DNA of 64,000 nt from positions 124,001 through 188,000 of the forward strand of contig NZ_JADKYZ010000005.1 of NCBI RefSeq assembly GCF_015354245.1, in the 5' to 3' direction. This stretch comes from Diaphorobacter caeni (GTDB lineage: Bacteria; Pseudomonadota; Gammaproteobacteria; Burkholderiales; Burkholderiaceae_C). The notes under the pieces are model-generated. The model had not been told where the DNA came from. It saw only the letters and a program-made list of their open reading frames with translations, and did no database searches. The translations under genes were made by a program, and so were the position numbers. Within the stretch, counting starts at the first letter, position 1, and each line of letters starts with the position of its first letter. Of this stretch, positions 15,700-24,423 are shown piece by piece.

Positions 15700-17097
15700 T
15701 CAGGCAGCGACGGGCGCGGCCTGTGTTGGGGCGACCGAGGCTTTTGCGGCGATGGCCGCGCCAAGCTGCGTGTGCAGTCGCCCTGCGGCGAAATCCTCAT
15801 CATCGAGAATGCGCAGCACAAAGGGAATATTGGTTTTCACGCCGTTCACGTGGAACGATTCGAGCGCGCCGCGCAGTTTGGCGATGGCGGCGGCGCGGTC
15901 GGGCGCGTGGGCGATCACCTTGGCTATCATCGGGTCGTAGAAAGTGGAGGTGCGCGCGCCTTCGCCGTAGCCGGTTTCCACGCGCAGGCCTTCGCCCGCG
16001 GGCGGCTGGAAGCGGTTCATCACGCCGGGTGAGGGGAAGAAGCGCACGGGATCTTCGGCATAGATGCGGGCCTCGATGGCGTGGCCGCTGCATCCGATCC
16101 GCTCGGGCAGCACCTGCGCGAGCGGTTCGCCCGCAGCAAGGCGGATCTGCGCGGCGACGATGTCGATGCCGGTCACCTCCTCGGTCACCGCATGCTCCAC
16201 CTGCAGACGGGTGTTCACCTCGAGAAAGGTGAATCCGGTCGCGGGCGTGTAGAGCATCTCCACGGTGCCGATCACGTCATAGCCGATGCCGCTGAGGATG
16301 GTTTCGAGGCGGCGCGCCATGCGCTCGACTTCATCGCGCGCGATGCCGGGCGCCGTGGCCTCTTCGACCACCTTCTGGTTGCGTCGCTGCACCGAGCAGT
16401 CGCGCTCGTGGAGGCAGCGCGCACGGCCATGGCGGTCGGCGAGGAACTGGAACTCGATGTGGCGCGGCTTGTCGATCAGCGTCTCGAAATAGAGCTGCGC
16501 GTTGCCGAAGGCCTTGGCGGCCGTGGACTGCGCCTGGCGCAGCGCGCCCGCCACCTCGTCGCGATGGCGCACGGGCACCATGCCGATGCCGCCGCCACCG
16601 TTGGCGGGCTTGAGCATCAGCGGGTAGCCCATCGCGTCGGCGATGGCGGTGACCGCGTCCGCGTCGTCCGGCAGCAGCGCGCTGCTCTGCGTCATCGGCA
16701 TGCCGTGCTGCTGCATGAGGGCGCGTGCGGCGGTCTTGTGGCCGAGCTCGCGGATCCAGCGCGGCGACGGGCCGATGAAGCACAGCCCTGCAGCCTCGAC
16801 CGTCTCGGCGAACTGGGCGTTCTCCGACAGAAAGCCGTAGCCCGGGTGGATGGCGTCGGCGCCGCATTCCTTGGCGGCGCGCAGCACGGCGTCCTGGTTC
16901 AGATAGCTCTGCAGCGCAGGGCCTTCGCCGATGCAGACGGTGGCGTCGGCGTCCTTCAGATAGGGCAGGTCGGCATCGGCGGTGGAGTGCACGGCGACGG
17001 CCTCGAGACCCAGCTTGTGTGCGGCGCGGATCACGCGCGCGGCGACCGCCCCGCGGTTGGCGACGAGGATGCGGCGAACGGTGTGGGGAGATCTCAT
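15700..17097 (-). CDS. Biotin carboxylase subunit of an acyl-CoA carboxylase
   Basis: A 465-residue AccC-type enzyme that carboxylates biotin using ATP and bicarbonate. Features are RRILVANRGAVAARVIRAAH at the N-terminus, the ATP-grasp glycine loop GGGGIGMVPV (about 166-175), RNQKVVEEATAPG, and the EVNTRLQVEHAVTE catalytic region. It ends after a short Ala-rich tail without a fused biotinyl domain, which is encoded separately just downstream. The ATG is 10 bp beyond the carboxyltransferase stop. Context indicates a catabolic acyl-CoA carboxylase, not fatty-acid synthesis. Confidence 0.92.
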   Translation of the reverse strand: MRSPHTVRRILVANRGAVAARVIRAAHKLGLEAVAVHSTADADLPYLKDADATVCIGEGPALQSYLNQDAVLRAAKECGADAIHPGYGFLSENAQFAETVEAAGLCFIGPSPRWIRELGHKTAARALMQQHGMPMTQSSALLPDDADAVTAIADAMGYPLMLKPANGGGGIGMVPVRHRDEVAGALRQAQSTAAKAFGNAQLYFETLIDKPRHIEFQFLADRHGRARCLHERDCSVQRRNQKVVEEATAPGIARDEVERMARRLETILSGIGYDVIGTVEMLYTPATGFTFLEVNTRLQVEHAVTEEVTGIDIVAAQIRLAAGEPLAQVLPERIGCSGHAIEARIYAEDPVRFFPSPGVMNRFQPPAGEGLRVETGYGEGARTSTFYDPMIAKVIAHAPDRAAAIAKLRGALESFHVNGVKTNIPFVLRILDDEDFAAGRLHTQLGAAIAAKASVAPTQAAPVAA

Positions 17098-17107
17098 CGC
17101 ACGGCCC

Positions 17108-18655
17108 TCAAGGACGGAAGCCGAAGCTTGCCCGGCCCGCCTGGCGCAGCGGCGCGGCGATGGTGGCGAACTCGACGAGCGCGGCGCGGGTGTGGGCCGG
17201 ATCGATGATGTCCTCGACCACGAACGCCTCGGCGCTGCGGTAGGGTGACGTGAGTCCGCGCACCCGCTTTTCGATCTTGGCGCGCGTGGCTTCGGGGTCG
17301 TCCGATGCCTCGATGTCGGCCTTGTACGCGACTTCCAGACCGCCCTCGATGGGCAGCGACCCCCATTGCGCGGACGGCCATGCGTAGCGGAAGTTGAAAC
17401 GGTCCGCGTTCTGGTGCCCGCCGCCCGCCACGCCGAAGGCCTTGCGGATGATGATGGTGCACCAGGGCACGGTGCTTTGCGCGATGGCGGTGAGCGCGCG
17501 CACGCCCGCGCGCATCACGCCTTCCTTCTCGGCCTCGAGCCCGATGCGGAAGCCCGGCACGTCGACCAGATTCACCACCGGCAGATGGAACTGCTCGGCC
17601 AGATCGACCATGCGCATGTATTTCTCGGCGGTCTGGCGATCCCAGGCGCCGCCGTAGTGGTAGGGGTCGCTCGCGACGACGACGACCGGCCAGCCGTCGA
17701 TGCGCGCAAGACCTGCGGCGATCGCCTTGCCCCAGTGGCGGCCGATTTCCATGAAGCTGCCGGTGTCCACCAGCGTCTCGACGATGGTGCGGATCTTGTA
17801 GACCGAGCGCGTGTTTTCGGGAATCGCCTTGCGCAGCGCCTTCTGGTCGGCTGCGGCGTCGCGGCCCGATTCGGCGCGCGGAGGCAGCTCGTAGATCGAC
17901 GAGGGCAGATACGAGAGAAAGCGGCGCGCGCGCTCGAATGCGTCAGCCTCGGACACGGCTTCGTCATCGACCACGCCGTTGCGCGTGTGGATCTGGCTGC
18001 CGCCGAGGTCGTTCTTGTCGATGGTCTGGCCGGTGCGCGCGACCACGGGCGGGCCCGCGACGAAGAGCTGCGCCGTGTCCTTGACCATCACCGAATAGTG
18101 GCTGGCCGAGACGCGCGCCGCACCGAGCCCGGCGACCGAGCCGAGACCCAGACCCACCACCGGGACGGTCGCGAGATTGCGGGCGATGTAGGGCCAGGAT
18201 TTCAGCTTGGGCAGCAGCGTGTGGCCCTTGAGCTCGATGTTCTTGACCGAGCCGCCGCCGCCCGTGCCGTCCACCAGCCGCACCAGCGGAATGCGCAGGT
18301 CGTGCGCCATCTGCTCGGCCACGATCATCTTGTCGCCCACGGCGCCGTCGTTGGCGCCGCCGCGCACGGTGAAGTCGTCGCCCATCACCACGGCGGGGCG
18401 TCCCGCGATGCGCGCACGGCCCATGAGCAGGTTGGATGGCGTGAAGTCGGTCAGCTCGCCGTTGTCGTCATAGGCGCCGCTGCCCGCGAGGCCGCCGACC
18501 TCGCGGAACGAGCCTTCATCGACCAGTGCCGCGATGCGCTCGCGCACCGGCAGCTTGCCCGCATCGCGATGGCGCTTGAGCTTTTCCGCTCCGCCCATGC
18601 GTTGCGACATTTCGGTTCTGCGGGCGAGTTCGTCGAGTTCTTTTTCCCAGGCCAC
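17108..18655 (-). CDS. Acyl-CoA carboxylase carboxyltransferase subunit
   Basis: A 515-residue carboxyltransferase of the propionyl-/methylcrotonyl-CoA carboxylase beta family, with two crotonase-like halves. It transfers the carboxyl group from biotin to an acyl-CoA. Visible are the GRPAVVMGDDFTVRGGA segment, the glycine-rich DGTGGGGSVKN, the acyl-CoA oxyanion GLGSVAGLGAARV, and in the second half VDVPGFRIG and RKAFGVAGGGHQ. It is the first enzyme gene after the Bug receptor, 112 bp away. I cannot tell the substrate; MCC, geranyl-CoA or another branched enoyl-CoA type are possible. Confidence 0.9.
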   Translation of the reverse strand: MAWEKELDELARRTEMSQRMGGAEKLKRHRDAGKLPVRERIAALVDEGSFREVGGLAGSGAYDDNGELTDFTPSNLLMGRARIAGRPAVVMGDDFTVRGGANDGAVGDKMIVAEQMAHDLRIPLVRLVDGTGGGGSVKNIELKGHTLLPKLKSWPYIARNLATVPVVGLGLGSVAGLGAARVSASHYSVMVKDTAQLFVAGPPVVARTGQTIDKNDLGGSQIHTRNGVVDDEAVSEADAFERARRFLSYLPSSIYELPPRAESGRDAAADQKALRKAIPENTRSVYKIRTIVETLVDTGSFMEIGRHWGKAIAAGLARIDGWPVVVVASDPYHYGGAWDRQTAEKYMRMVDLAEQFHLPVVNLVDVPGFRIGLEAEKEGVMRAGVRALTAIAQSTVPWCTIIIRKAFGVAGGGHQNADRFNFRYAWPSAQWGSLPIEGGLEVAYKADIEASDDPEATRAKIEKRVRGLTSPYRSAEAFVVEDIIDPAHTRAALVEFATIAAPLRQAGRASFGFRP

Positions 18656-18767
18656 CTGTTGTGCTCCAGATATCTATGTGCAGGCTTGTGCTGCGCGTGT
18701 GTTGATTGACGTTCCAGGGCCCCCATGGGGCCTTGTGTGGACGGCGAGAAAGGCGAGGCGGGCCGAA

Positions 18768-19769
18768 TCAGTCCAGCGTGATGTTGGATTTGCGGATGAT
18801 GTCGGCGTACTGCTTGGTTTCGCTGTCGATCTGGGCCTCGAACTGCGCGGGCGCGAGCATGCGGATGTTGCCCTGCTGCATGAGCTTGGCCTTGACTTCG
18901 GGGTCCTGCACCGCCGTGGCGATCAGGTCGGACAGCGTCTTGACCACCGGGGCCGGTGTTCCGGCCGGGGCGAGCGCGCCCACCCAGAACGAGATGTCGA
19001 AGCCGGGATAGCCCGCCTCCGCAATCGTCGGCACGTCGGGCAGTTCATGCCAGCGCTGGGCCGAGGTGACGGCCATCGCACGCAGCTGGCCGGCCTTGAT
19101 CTTGGGAACCGAGGACGGGTTGTCGAAGGTCGAATCGACCTCCTTGGCGAGCACCGCCACCTGCGCGGGCGCCGTGCCGCGATAGGCCACGTGCGTCATC
19201 TTCACGCCCGCCATGCCGTTGAGCAGCTCGTAGCTCAGCTGCGTGAGATTGCCCACGCCGGCGGAGCCGTAGGAGTACGCCCCGGGCTTGGCCTTGGCGA
19301 GGTCGAGCATGGCCTTGAGGTTGGGCGCGGTGCCGATGGGTTCGTTCTGCGGATTGACGGTGAGGATGAAGGGCACCGAGACCATCAGCGAGACCGGCGC
19401 GAAGTCCTTTTTCGCGTCGTACGCCATTTTCTTGTAGAGCGATGGGTTCACGGTGATGGTGCTGGAATTGCTGATCAGCACCGTGTAGCCGTCGGGCGTG
19501 GCCTTGGCGACGTCGGCCGCGGCGAGCATGCCGTTGGCGCCGGTCTTGTTTTCCACCACCACGGACTGGCCGGTCTTGTTGGTGATGTGCTGCGCAATGA
19601 TGCGTGCGACCGAATCGATGGAATTGCCCGCGCTGAAACCCACGACGAAGCGGATCGGCTTGGCGGGATAGCCGCCGCCGGCCTGCTGCGCCGATGCGCT
19701 GCCCATGGTGATGAACGCGGTTGCCGCGCCAGCGATGGCGGTCAGAAAGATGCGTTTGGTGCTGTTCAC
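18768..19769 (-). CDS. Bug-family (tripartite tricarboxylate transporter) solute receptor
   Basis: A 333-residue periplasmic binding protein of the TctC/Bug family that captures carboxylic acids for uptake. I start at the GTG at 19769 because AGGAGA lies 8 nt upstream and the product then begins with a clean signal peptide (STKRIFLTAIAGAATAFI... cleaved after SASA at residue 27). Family signatures are YPAKPIRFVVGFSAG, GANGMLAA, and PDGYTVLISNSS. No TctA/TctB membrane genes are adjacent, as is common for Bug receptors. Placement as first gene of the acyl-CoA operon suggests that it binds the pathway's acid. Confidence 0.9.
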   Translation of the reverse strand: MNSTKRIFLTAIAGAATAFITMGSASAQQAGGGYPAKPIRFVVGFSAGNSIDSVARIIAQHITNKTGQSVVVENKTGANGMLAAADVAKATPDGYTVLISNSSTITVNPSLYKKMAYDAKKDFAPVSLMVSVPFILTVNPQNEPIGTAPNLKAMLDLAKAKPGAYSYGSAGVGNLTQLSYELLNGMAGVKMTHVAYRGTAPAQVAVLAKEVDSTFDNPSSVPKIKAGQLRAMAVTSAQRWHELPDVPTIAEAGYPGFDISFWVGALAPAGTPAPVVKTLSDLIATAVQDPEVKAKLMQQGNIRMLAPAQFEAQIDSETKQYADIIRKSNITLD

Positions 19770-19805
19770 TGCCTTGTCTCCTGGCCAGGATGGCCGTTTC
19801 TGAAA

Positions 19806-19822
19806 GTTCTGTCTAACGAAAC
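19806..19822. promoter_or_regulatory. Candidate IclR-type operator upstream of acyl-CoA operon
   Basis: On the minus strand GTTTCG-TTAGA-CAGAAC is an imperfect dyad (GTTTCG against GTTCTG), similar in shape to PcaR/PobR-class IclR sites. It lies 37 bp upstream of the Bug receptor GTG and in front of AT-rich promoter-like sequence, in the 309-bp region shared with the divergent IclR gene. The rest of 19770-20078 shows no gene. Confidence 0.35.
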
Positions 19823-20078
19823 TTGAATTCTTTTTTATAGTTTTCAGGAGAACCCCTTTCAAGTCAATTGCTGACGGTAGGTGTTATCCCTGCATCGCTG
19901 CATTTGTCATGCGTGCGTCTTGGCGCGCTCGCTCTGGCGTTTCACAATGGCGTGCTTGGGCAGGGTGAAAAAAGGAAAATTCATTCTGTTGGCCGAAACT
20001 TCAACGCGTGGGCGGCGGGCGGCCGCTTGTCCGTCACAATCGCAGCTCACCCGTCACTAACCGGAATGCAGCTTTTCC

Positions 20079-20825
20079 ATGTCCAAGGTTCTCTCGAGCG
20101 ACTCTTCTGAAAAAAACGACGGCGTCGCGGCCGTTGATCGCGCGCTGGTGATCGCCACCTCGCTGGCCAATGCGGGCAGTGCGCTCACGCTGACCGAGCT
20201 GTCGCAGCGCACGGGCATGTACAAGAGCACGCTGCTGCGGCTGCTGTCGTCGCTGGAGAAGGCGGGGCTGGTCGTGCATCGCACCGACAAGCGCTATGCG
20301 CTCGGGCCGCTGGCCTTCGTGTTCGGGCGCTCCTTCGAGCAGACCAACGGCCTGCAGGGCGCCATCCACCCACAGCTCGTATGGCTGGTGAACCAGGGCA
20401 CGGAAAGCCCGTCGTTCTACGTGCGCCACGATGACGAGCACCGCCTGTGCCTGATGCGCATCGATTCCAACCATTCGACGCTGGACCGCATTCGCGCGGG
20501 GGACTTGCTGCCGATTGCGCGCGGGGCGGCGGGCAAGGTGCTGACGACGTTCGGTCAGGGGCTGCCCGCGACGCCGCTTACGGCCGAGGATCTGCTGTTC
20601 ACCTCGTTCGGGGAGCGTGATCCGCTGTGCGGCGCGATCGCGGCGCCGGTGTTCGGGCCGTCGGCCTCGCTGGTGGGGGCGATGTCGGTGTCGGGGCCTC
20701 TCGAGCGTTTCTCGGAGATGGCCGTGTCGCGCATGAAGTCGCTGATGCTCAAGGCCGCGCAGGAAGCGACTCAGAATCTCGGCGGCAAATGGCCGCTGAA
20801 GGCGACTGAGGCCGTGACGGCCTGA
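20079..20825 (+). CDS. IclR-family transcriptional regulator
   Basis: A 248-residue IclR regulator. The N-terminal winged HTH spans about residues 17-75 (AVDRALVIATSLANAGSALTLTELSQRTG in segments; KSTLLRLLSSLEKAGLV). The effector domain includes SFYVRHDDEHRLCLMRID, ARGAAGKVLTTF and GAIAAPVFGPSASLVGAMSVSGP. It is divergent from the Bug receptor and the nine-gene acyl-CoA operon, so it probably controls that operon in response to the acid or its CoA ester. No other target is nearby. Confidence 0.9.
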   Translation: MSKVLSSDSSEKNDGVAAVDRALVIATSLANAGSALTLTELSQRTGMYKSTLLRLLSSLEKAGLVVHRTDKRYALGPLAFVFGRSFEQTNGLQGAIHPQLVWLVNQGTESPSFYVRHDDEHRLCLMRIDSNHSTLDRIRAGDLLPIARGAAGKVLTTFGQGLPATPLTAEDLLFTSFGERDPLCGAIAAPVFGPSASLVGAMSVSGPLERFSEMAVSRMKSLMLKAAQEATQNLGGKWPLKATEAVTA

Positions 20826-20950
20826 TCAGCCAGCCGTCGATGCATGGTCATTGCATGGATCAATGCACGGCAGCCATGTCCTGCCATTGCCGCTGAAGCC
20901 AGCGCCAGAAGGCACGGCGCAAGGTGGGTGAGGGGCTCATGGGGCCCATC

Positions 20951-21235
20951 TCAGGCTCCCGCAGCGGCGGCGCTCATGCCTTGGTCCGTGGCGGCATCGG
21001 CATGCCGCTGGTCGAGTTCGCGTCGCTGCAAGGCGCGTTCCCATCCCTTTTCATGGAAGAAGAAGGCCACGGCCTGCACGGTGGGCTCGAGCAGGCTCAG
21101 CGTGAGCGAGGCGATGAGGTTGCCGGTGACGGCGTAGGCCACCATTGCGGCCACGCAGATGTGGATGAGGTAGTAGCTGCCGGTCTTCATGAGGGTCAGG
21201 CGGTTCTGGCGGGCGGCTTGGATCAGGCGGGTCAT
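20951..21235 (-). CDS. DUF2061 small membrane protein
   Basis: A 94-residue membrane protein matching DUF2061: KTGSYYLIHICVAAMVAYAVTGNLIASLTLSLLEPTVQAVAFFFHEKGWER (quoted here only as the order of features: SYYLIH, VTGN, LLEP, FHEKGWER). Two hydrophobic helices are predicted at residues ~20-38 and 40-62. The C-terminal 25 residues are Ala-rich and polar. Function is unknown. A Fur-box-like sequence lies 44-58 bp upstream of its start, so iron-dependent control is possible. It is divergent from the SPFH gene. Confidence 0.8.
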   Translation of the reverse strand: MTRLIQAARQNRLTLMKTGSYYLIHICVAAMVAYAVTGNLIASLTLSLLEPTVQAVAFFFHEKGWERALQRRELDQRHADAATDQGMSAAAAGA

Positions 21236-21278
21236 GGAGCAATCTTTCAGTGCGGTCTGTCTATCGAGAATGTGTTAA

Positions 21279-21293
21279 TGATATTTATTCTCA
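21279..21293. promoter_or_regulatory. Fur-box-like site
   Basis: On the minus strand TGAGAATAAATATCA matches 12 of the 14 defined positions of the 7-1-7 Fur consensus TGATAATnATTATCA, and the symmetry extends to TAATGA...TCATTA (21277-21297). It lies between the divergent DUF2061 and SPFH genes, closer to DUF2061, in a short AT-rich patch within GC-rich DNA. Confidence 0.55.
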
Positions 21294-21450
21294 TTAGACA
21301 AGGCCAATCGAAAGTCTTGAACGCGCCGATAGGCGTGGAGCGTAACCGCATGTATCGCGCGTGGAGCGGTTGGCGTTGTCGCTATGATGCGCAGGTTCGC
21401 TGACCGCGAACAAAGACAACCACTTCACTTCACCGAGCGGGAGCGTTTTC

Positions 21451-22512
21451 ATGGCACTCATGGACTTCATCAAGAAACAGTTTATTGACATCATTCAATG
21501 GACTGAGGAGAACGATGGAACGCTTGCCTGGCGCTATCCCATGCGCGACATGGAAATCCAGAACGGCGCGACGCTGGTCGTGCGCGAGTCGCAACTGGCG
21601 ATGTTCGTGAACGAGGGCAAGGTGGCAGACGTCTTCATGCCCGGCACCTACAAGCTGACCACCCAGACGCTGCCGGTGCTGACCTACCTGAAGAACTGGG
21701 ACAAGCTGTTCGAGTCGCCCTTCAAGAGCGATGTGTACTTCTTCAGCACGCGCCAGCAGATCGACCAGAAGTGGGGCACGCCGCAGCCGATCACCATCCG
21801 CGACACGGATTTCGGCATGGTGCGCCTGCGCGCGTTCGGCAACTACGCCTACCGCGTGGCCGATCCCAAGCTGTTCCACACCGAGATCTCCGGCACGCGC
21901 GATGTCTACACCGTCGACGATGTTGACGGCCAGCTGCGCGGCATCATCCTGCAGCACATCAGCACGGCGATTGCCGCAAGCGGCGTGCCCTTCCTCGATC
22001 TGGCGGCCAACCAGATGATCTTTGCCGATGCGCTCGCCAAGGACCTCACGCCCGCGCTTGAAAAGATCGGCCTGAAGCTCGAGGGCATGACCGTGCAGAA
22101 CGTGTCGCTGCCCGAAGAGCTGCAGAAGATCCTCGACCAGAAGATCGGCATGGGCATGGTCGGCAACGACATGGGCAAGTTCATGCAGTACCAGACGGCG
22201 CAGTCCATCCCCAAATTCGCGGAAAGCGCGGGGCAGGGCGGCGGCATTGCGGGCGACGCGATGGGGCTGGGCGCGGGCGTGGCGCTCGGCCAGGTGCTCG
22301 CGCAGAATCTGCAGCAGGGGCTGCAGGGCGGTGCTGCGGCGCAGGCGTCTCAGGCGGCCCCCGCTGCTGCTGCGGCAGCGGCAGCGGCAGCGATGAAGCC
22401 GGAGGAAGTGATGGCGACGCTCGAGAAGCTCGGCGAGCTCAAGTCCAAGGGCATTCTCACGCAGGAAGAGTTCGACGCGAAGAAGACGGAACTGCTCAAG
22501 AAGCTGGTCTGA
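21451..22512 (+). CDS. SPFH/virion-core-like membrane-associated protein with SHOCT tail
   Basis: A 353-residue YdjI-type protein. Residues ~10-220 form an SPFH/band-7-like domain (FIDIIQWTEENDGTLAWRYP near the start; RDTDFGMVRLRAFGNYAYRV; QNVSLPEELQKILDQKIG). A Gly/Ala-rich linker follows, including a run of 15 Ala interrupted by Pro (about 295-314). The C-terminus is a SHOCT motif (ATLEKLGELKSKGILTQEEFDAKK). Such proteins form oligomeric scaffolds at the membrane in envelope-stress clusters. It heads the 21451-27964 gene group and has a GCGGGAGCG ribosome site upstream. Confidence 0.85.
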   Translation: MALMDFIKKQFIDIIQWTEENDGTLAWRYPMRDMEIQNGATLVVRESQLAMFVNEGKVADVFMPGTYKLTTQTLPVLTYLKNWDKLFESPFKSDVYFFSTRQQIDQKWGTPQPITIRDTDFGMVRLRAFGNYAYRVADPKLFHTEISGTRDVYTVDDVDGQLRGIILQHISTAIAASGVPFLDLAANQMIFADALAKDLTPALEKIGLKLEGMTVQNVSLPEELQKILDQKIGMGMVGNDMGKFMQYQTAQSIPKFAESAGQGGGIAGDAMGLGAGVALGQVLAQNLQQGLQGGAAAQASQAAPAAAAAAAAAAMKPEEVMATLEKLGELKSKGILTQEEFDAKKTELLKKLV

Positions 22513-22514
22513 TC

Positions 22515-22537
22515 TGGCAGCCTTGCTGGCCCTTTTT
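22515..22537 (+). terminator. Possible attenuator after SPFH gene
   Basis: Short hairpin GGCAGC-CTT-GCTGGCC (one bulge) followed by TTTTTTC, 4 bp after the SPFH stop. The stem is weak, so partial termination between this gene and the DUF4178 gene is more likely than complete arrest. Confidence 0.45.
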
Positions 22538-22619
22538 TCTTCGTCACATCCGCCATCGCCTCTGGTGAGGAAGGCCGCGGCGGATGTCCATGTCCCCACA
22601 TCAGCACATGATCTGATCT

Positions 22620-24125
22620 ATGGCCGATAGCGCCACCCAGCGTTCGTACACTGCGCCGTGTCCCGGCTGCGGCGCGCCTGTCGAATTCAAGAGCGCGCAG
22701 TCGATCTACGCCGTCTGCCCGTATTGCCAGAGCACCGTGGTGCGCGATGGCGAGGTCTTGAAGCGCATCGGCAAGATGGCCGAGGTGTTCGACGACTACT
22801 CGCCGCTGCAGCTTGGCGCGTCGGGCAGGATGCCGCTCGATGGCAAGGACGTTCCGTTCATGCTGGTCGGCCGCGCGCAATACAAGGGCGAGCAGGGCAG
22901 CTGGAACGAATGGAACGCCTTCCTGCCCGACGGCAATCTGGCGACGCTCAGCGAGGACAACGGCAACTTCGTGTTCACGCGCGGCGCGCCGCTTGGGCGG
23001 GAAGTACCTGCGGCGGACCGCTTCCGTGTGGGCATGACGACGGCGGTCGGCGGCAAGCAGTTCAGCGTCAGCAGCAATCTCACGGCGTCGCTCGTCGCGG
23101 CCCAGGGCGAGCTGCCCAGGCTCGCGCCGCTCGGCAAGCCGTTCACCGTGGTCGAGCTGCGCAGCGACGATGGCGAGGTGCTCTCGATCGACTACGGCAC
23201 CGAGCCGCCGCAGATCCAGCGCGGCTTTGCCGTCAAGCTCGAAGCGCTGAACATGAAGGGCCTCAAGGACGGTGCGTCTGCCAAGGACGAAAAGGCGCGC
23301 CAGTTCAACTGCCCGAGCTGCGGCGCGACGGTGAAGGTGGCGCTCGATTCGACCAAGTCCTGCACCTGTCCGTCGTGCAAGAGCATCATCGATCTGACCA
23401 GCGGCATCGGCGGCGAGATGCACGCGGCGGCCCAGGACGAGCCCGTGGAGCCGTTGATCGCGCTGGGCCGCATCGGCGAGTTCGAGGGCGCGAAGTGGCA
23501 GGTGGTGGGCTTTCAGCACCGCATGGGCGTGGAGCCGGGCGATGACGAATGGTTCGGCTGGGACGAGTACCTGCTCTACCACCGCAAGCGCGGCTTCATC
23601 TTTCTGGTGGATTCGACCGACGGCTGGAGCATGGTGCGCCCCACGACGGGTGCGCCCAAGTACAACAAGGGGGCGCAGAGCACCAGCTATCTCGGCACCC
23701 AGTACGCGCTGCAGTACAGCTACAACGCCGAGACCAACTACGTGCTCGGCGAGTTCTACTGGCCCGTGCAGCGTGGCCAGAAGACGTTCAACAGCGACTT
23801 CGAGAGCTCGAGCGGCAAGGCCATCCTCTCGCGCGAGGAAGGCAAGGGCGAGGTGACCTGGTCACACGGCGAACGCATGGATGCCCGCGTGGTCGCCGAG
23901 GCGTTCAAGATGACCGATCAGTTCGCCAAGTTCAAGCGCGAGGATGCGGCGCCGGCGGTGTCGGCAAGCGGCATCGGCTGCGGCACGGTGATCCTGATTC
24001 TGGTGGTGTTCTTCGTGATCCTGATCCTCATGAGCACCTGCAGCAGTTCGTCGGGCAGCGGCGGCGGCTATCGCAGCTCGGGCGGCTCGTATGGTGGGTA
24101 TTCGTCGGGTGGCGGGCACAAGTGA
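22620..24125 (+). CDS. DUF4178 protein with two zinc ribbons and a C-terminal membrane anchor
   Basis: A 501-residue protein. Zinc ribbon 1 has Cys14-x2-Cys17 and Cys33-x2-Cys36; a first DUF4178 module follows (VFDDYSPLQLGASGRM... WNEWNAFLPDG). Zinc ribbon 2 (FNCPSCGATV ... CTCPSCKS) precedes a second DUF4178 module (GRIGEFEGAKWQVVGF... WDEYLLYHRKRGFIFLVD). One hydrophobic helix (GTVILILVVFFVILILM) sits near residue 460, followed by a Ser/Gly/Tyr-rich tail. DUF4178 has no known activity but recurs with DUF350, SPFH/PspA and polyamine-synthase genes. It lies 107 bp after the SPFH gene. Confidence 0.85.
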   Translation: MADSATQRSYTAPCPGCGAPVEFKSAQSIYAVCPYCQSTVVRDGEVLKRIGKMAEVFDDYSPLQLGASGRMPLDGKDVPFMLVGRAQYKGEQGSWNEWNAFLPDGNLATLSEDNGNFVFTRGAPLGREVPAADRFRVGMTTAVGGKQFSVSSNLTASLVAAQGELPRLAPLGKPFTVVELRSDDGEVLSIDYGTEPPQIQRGFAVKLEALNMKGLKDGASAKDEKARQFNCPSCGATVKVALDSTKSCTCPSCKSIIDLTSGIGGEMHAAAQDEPVEPLIALGRIGEFEGAKWQVVGFQHRMGVEPGDDEWFGWDEYLLYHRKRGFIFLVDSTDGWSMVRPTTGAPKYNKGAQSTSYLGTQYALQYSYNAETNYVLGEFYWPVQRGQKTFNSDFESSSGKAILSREEGKGEVTWSHGERMDARVVAEAFKMTDQFAKFKREDAAPAVSASGIGCGTVILILVVFFVILILMSTCSSSSGSGGGYRSSGGSYGGYSSGGGHK

Positions 24126-24166
24126 TGCACGCCAAGTGAATGATTTGAATTCTGGGGAGATTTGAC

Positions 24167-24388
24167 ATGATGTTCTTTGAGTACCTGAAGCCTTCGGCGC
24201 TGCTGGGATCGCTGGTCTATGCGCTGATGGGGGTGGTGATTTTCTGGGTGAGCTTCGTCATCGTCGACAAGCTCACGCCGTATGACCTGTGGGCGGAGAT
24301 CGTCGAGAAGCACAACAAGGCGCTCGCCATGGTCGTGGCCGCCATGTGTCTCGGCATCTCCATCATCGTCGCTGCTGCGATCCATTGA
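24167..24388 (+). CDS. DUF350 small membrane protein
   Basis: A 73-residue DUF350 (YjfL-like) protein with two hydrophobic helices: LGSLVYALMGVVIFWVSFVI at residues ~13-32 and AMVVAAMCLGISIIVAAAI at ~54-72, separated by the conserved acidic DLWAEIVEKHN. The start has GGGGAG upstream and a second ATG follows at once. DUF350 proteins are small inner-membrane proteins found with DUF4178, ATP-grasp and polyamine genes; some authors have proposed channel-like roles. It follows the DUF4178 gene by 41 bp. Confidence 0.88.
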   Translation: MMFFEYLKPSALLGSLVYALMGVVIFWVSFVIVDKLTPYDLWAEIVEKHNKALAMVVAAMCLGISIIVAAAIH

Positions 24389-24423
24389 TCTTTTTTGGGC
24401 TGGGTTCTTTGGTCGTTCGGAGG

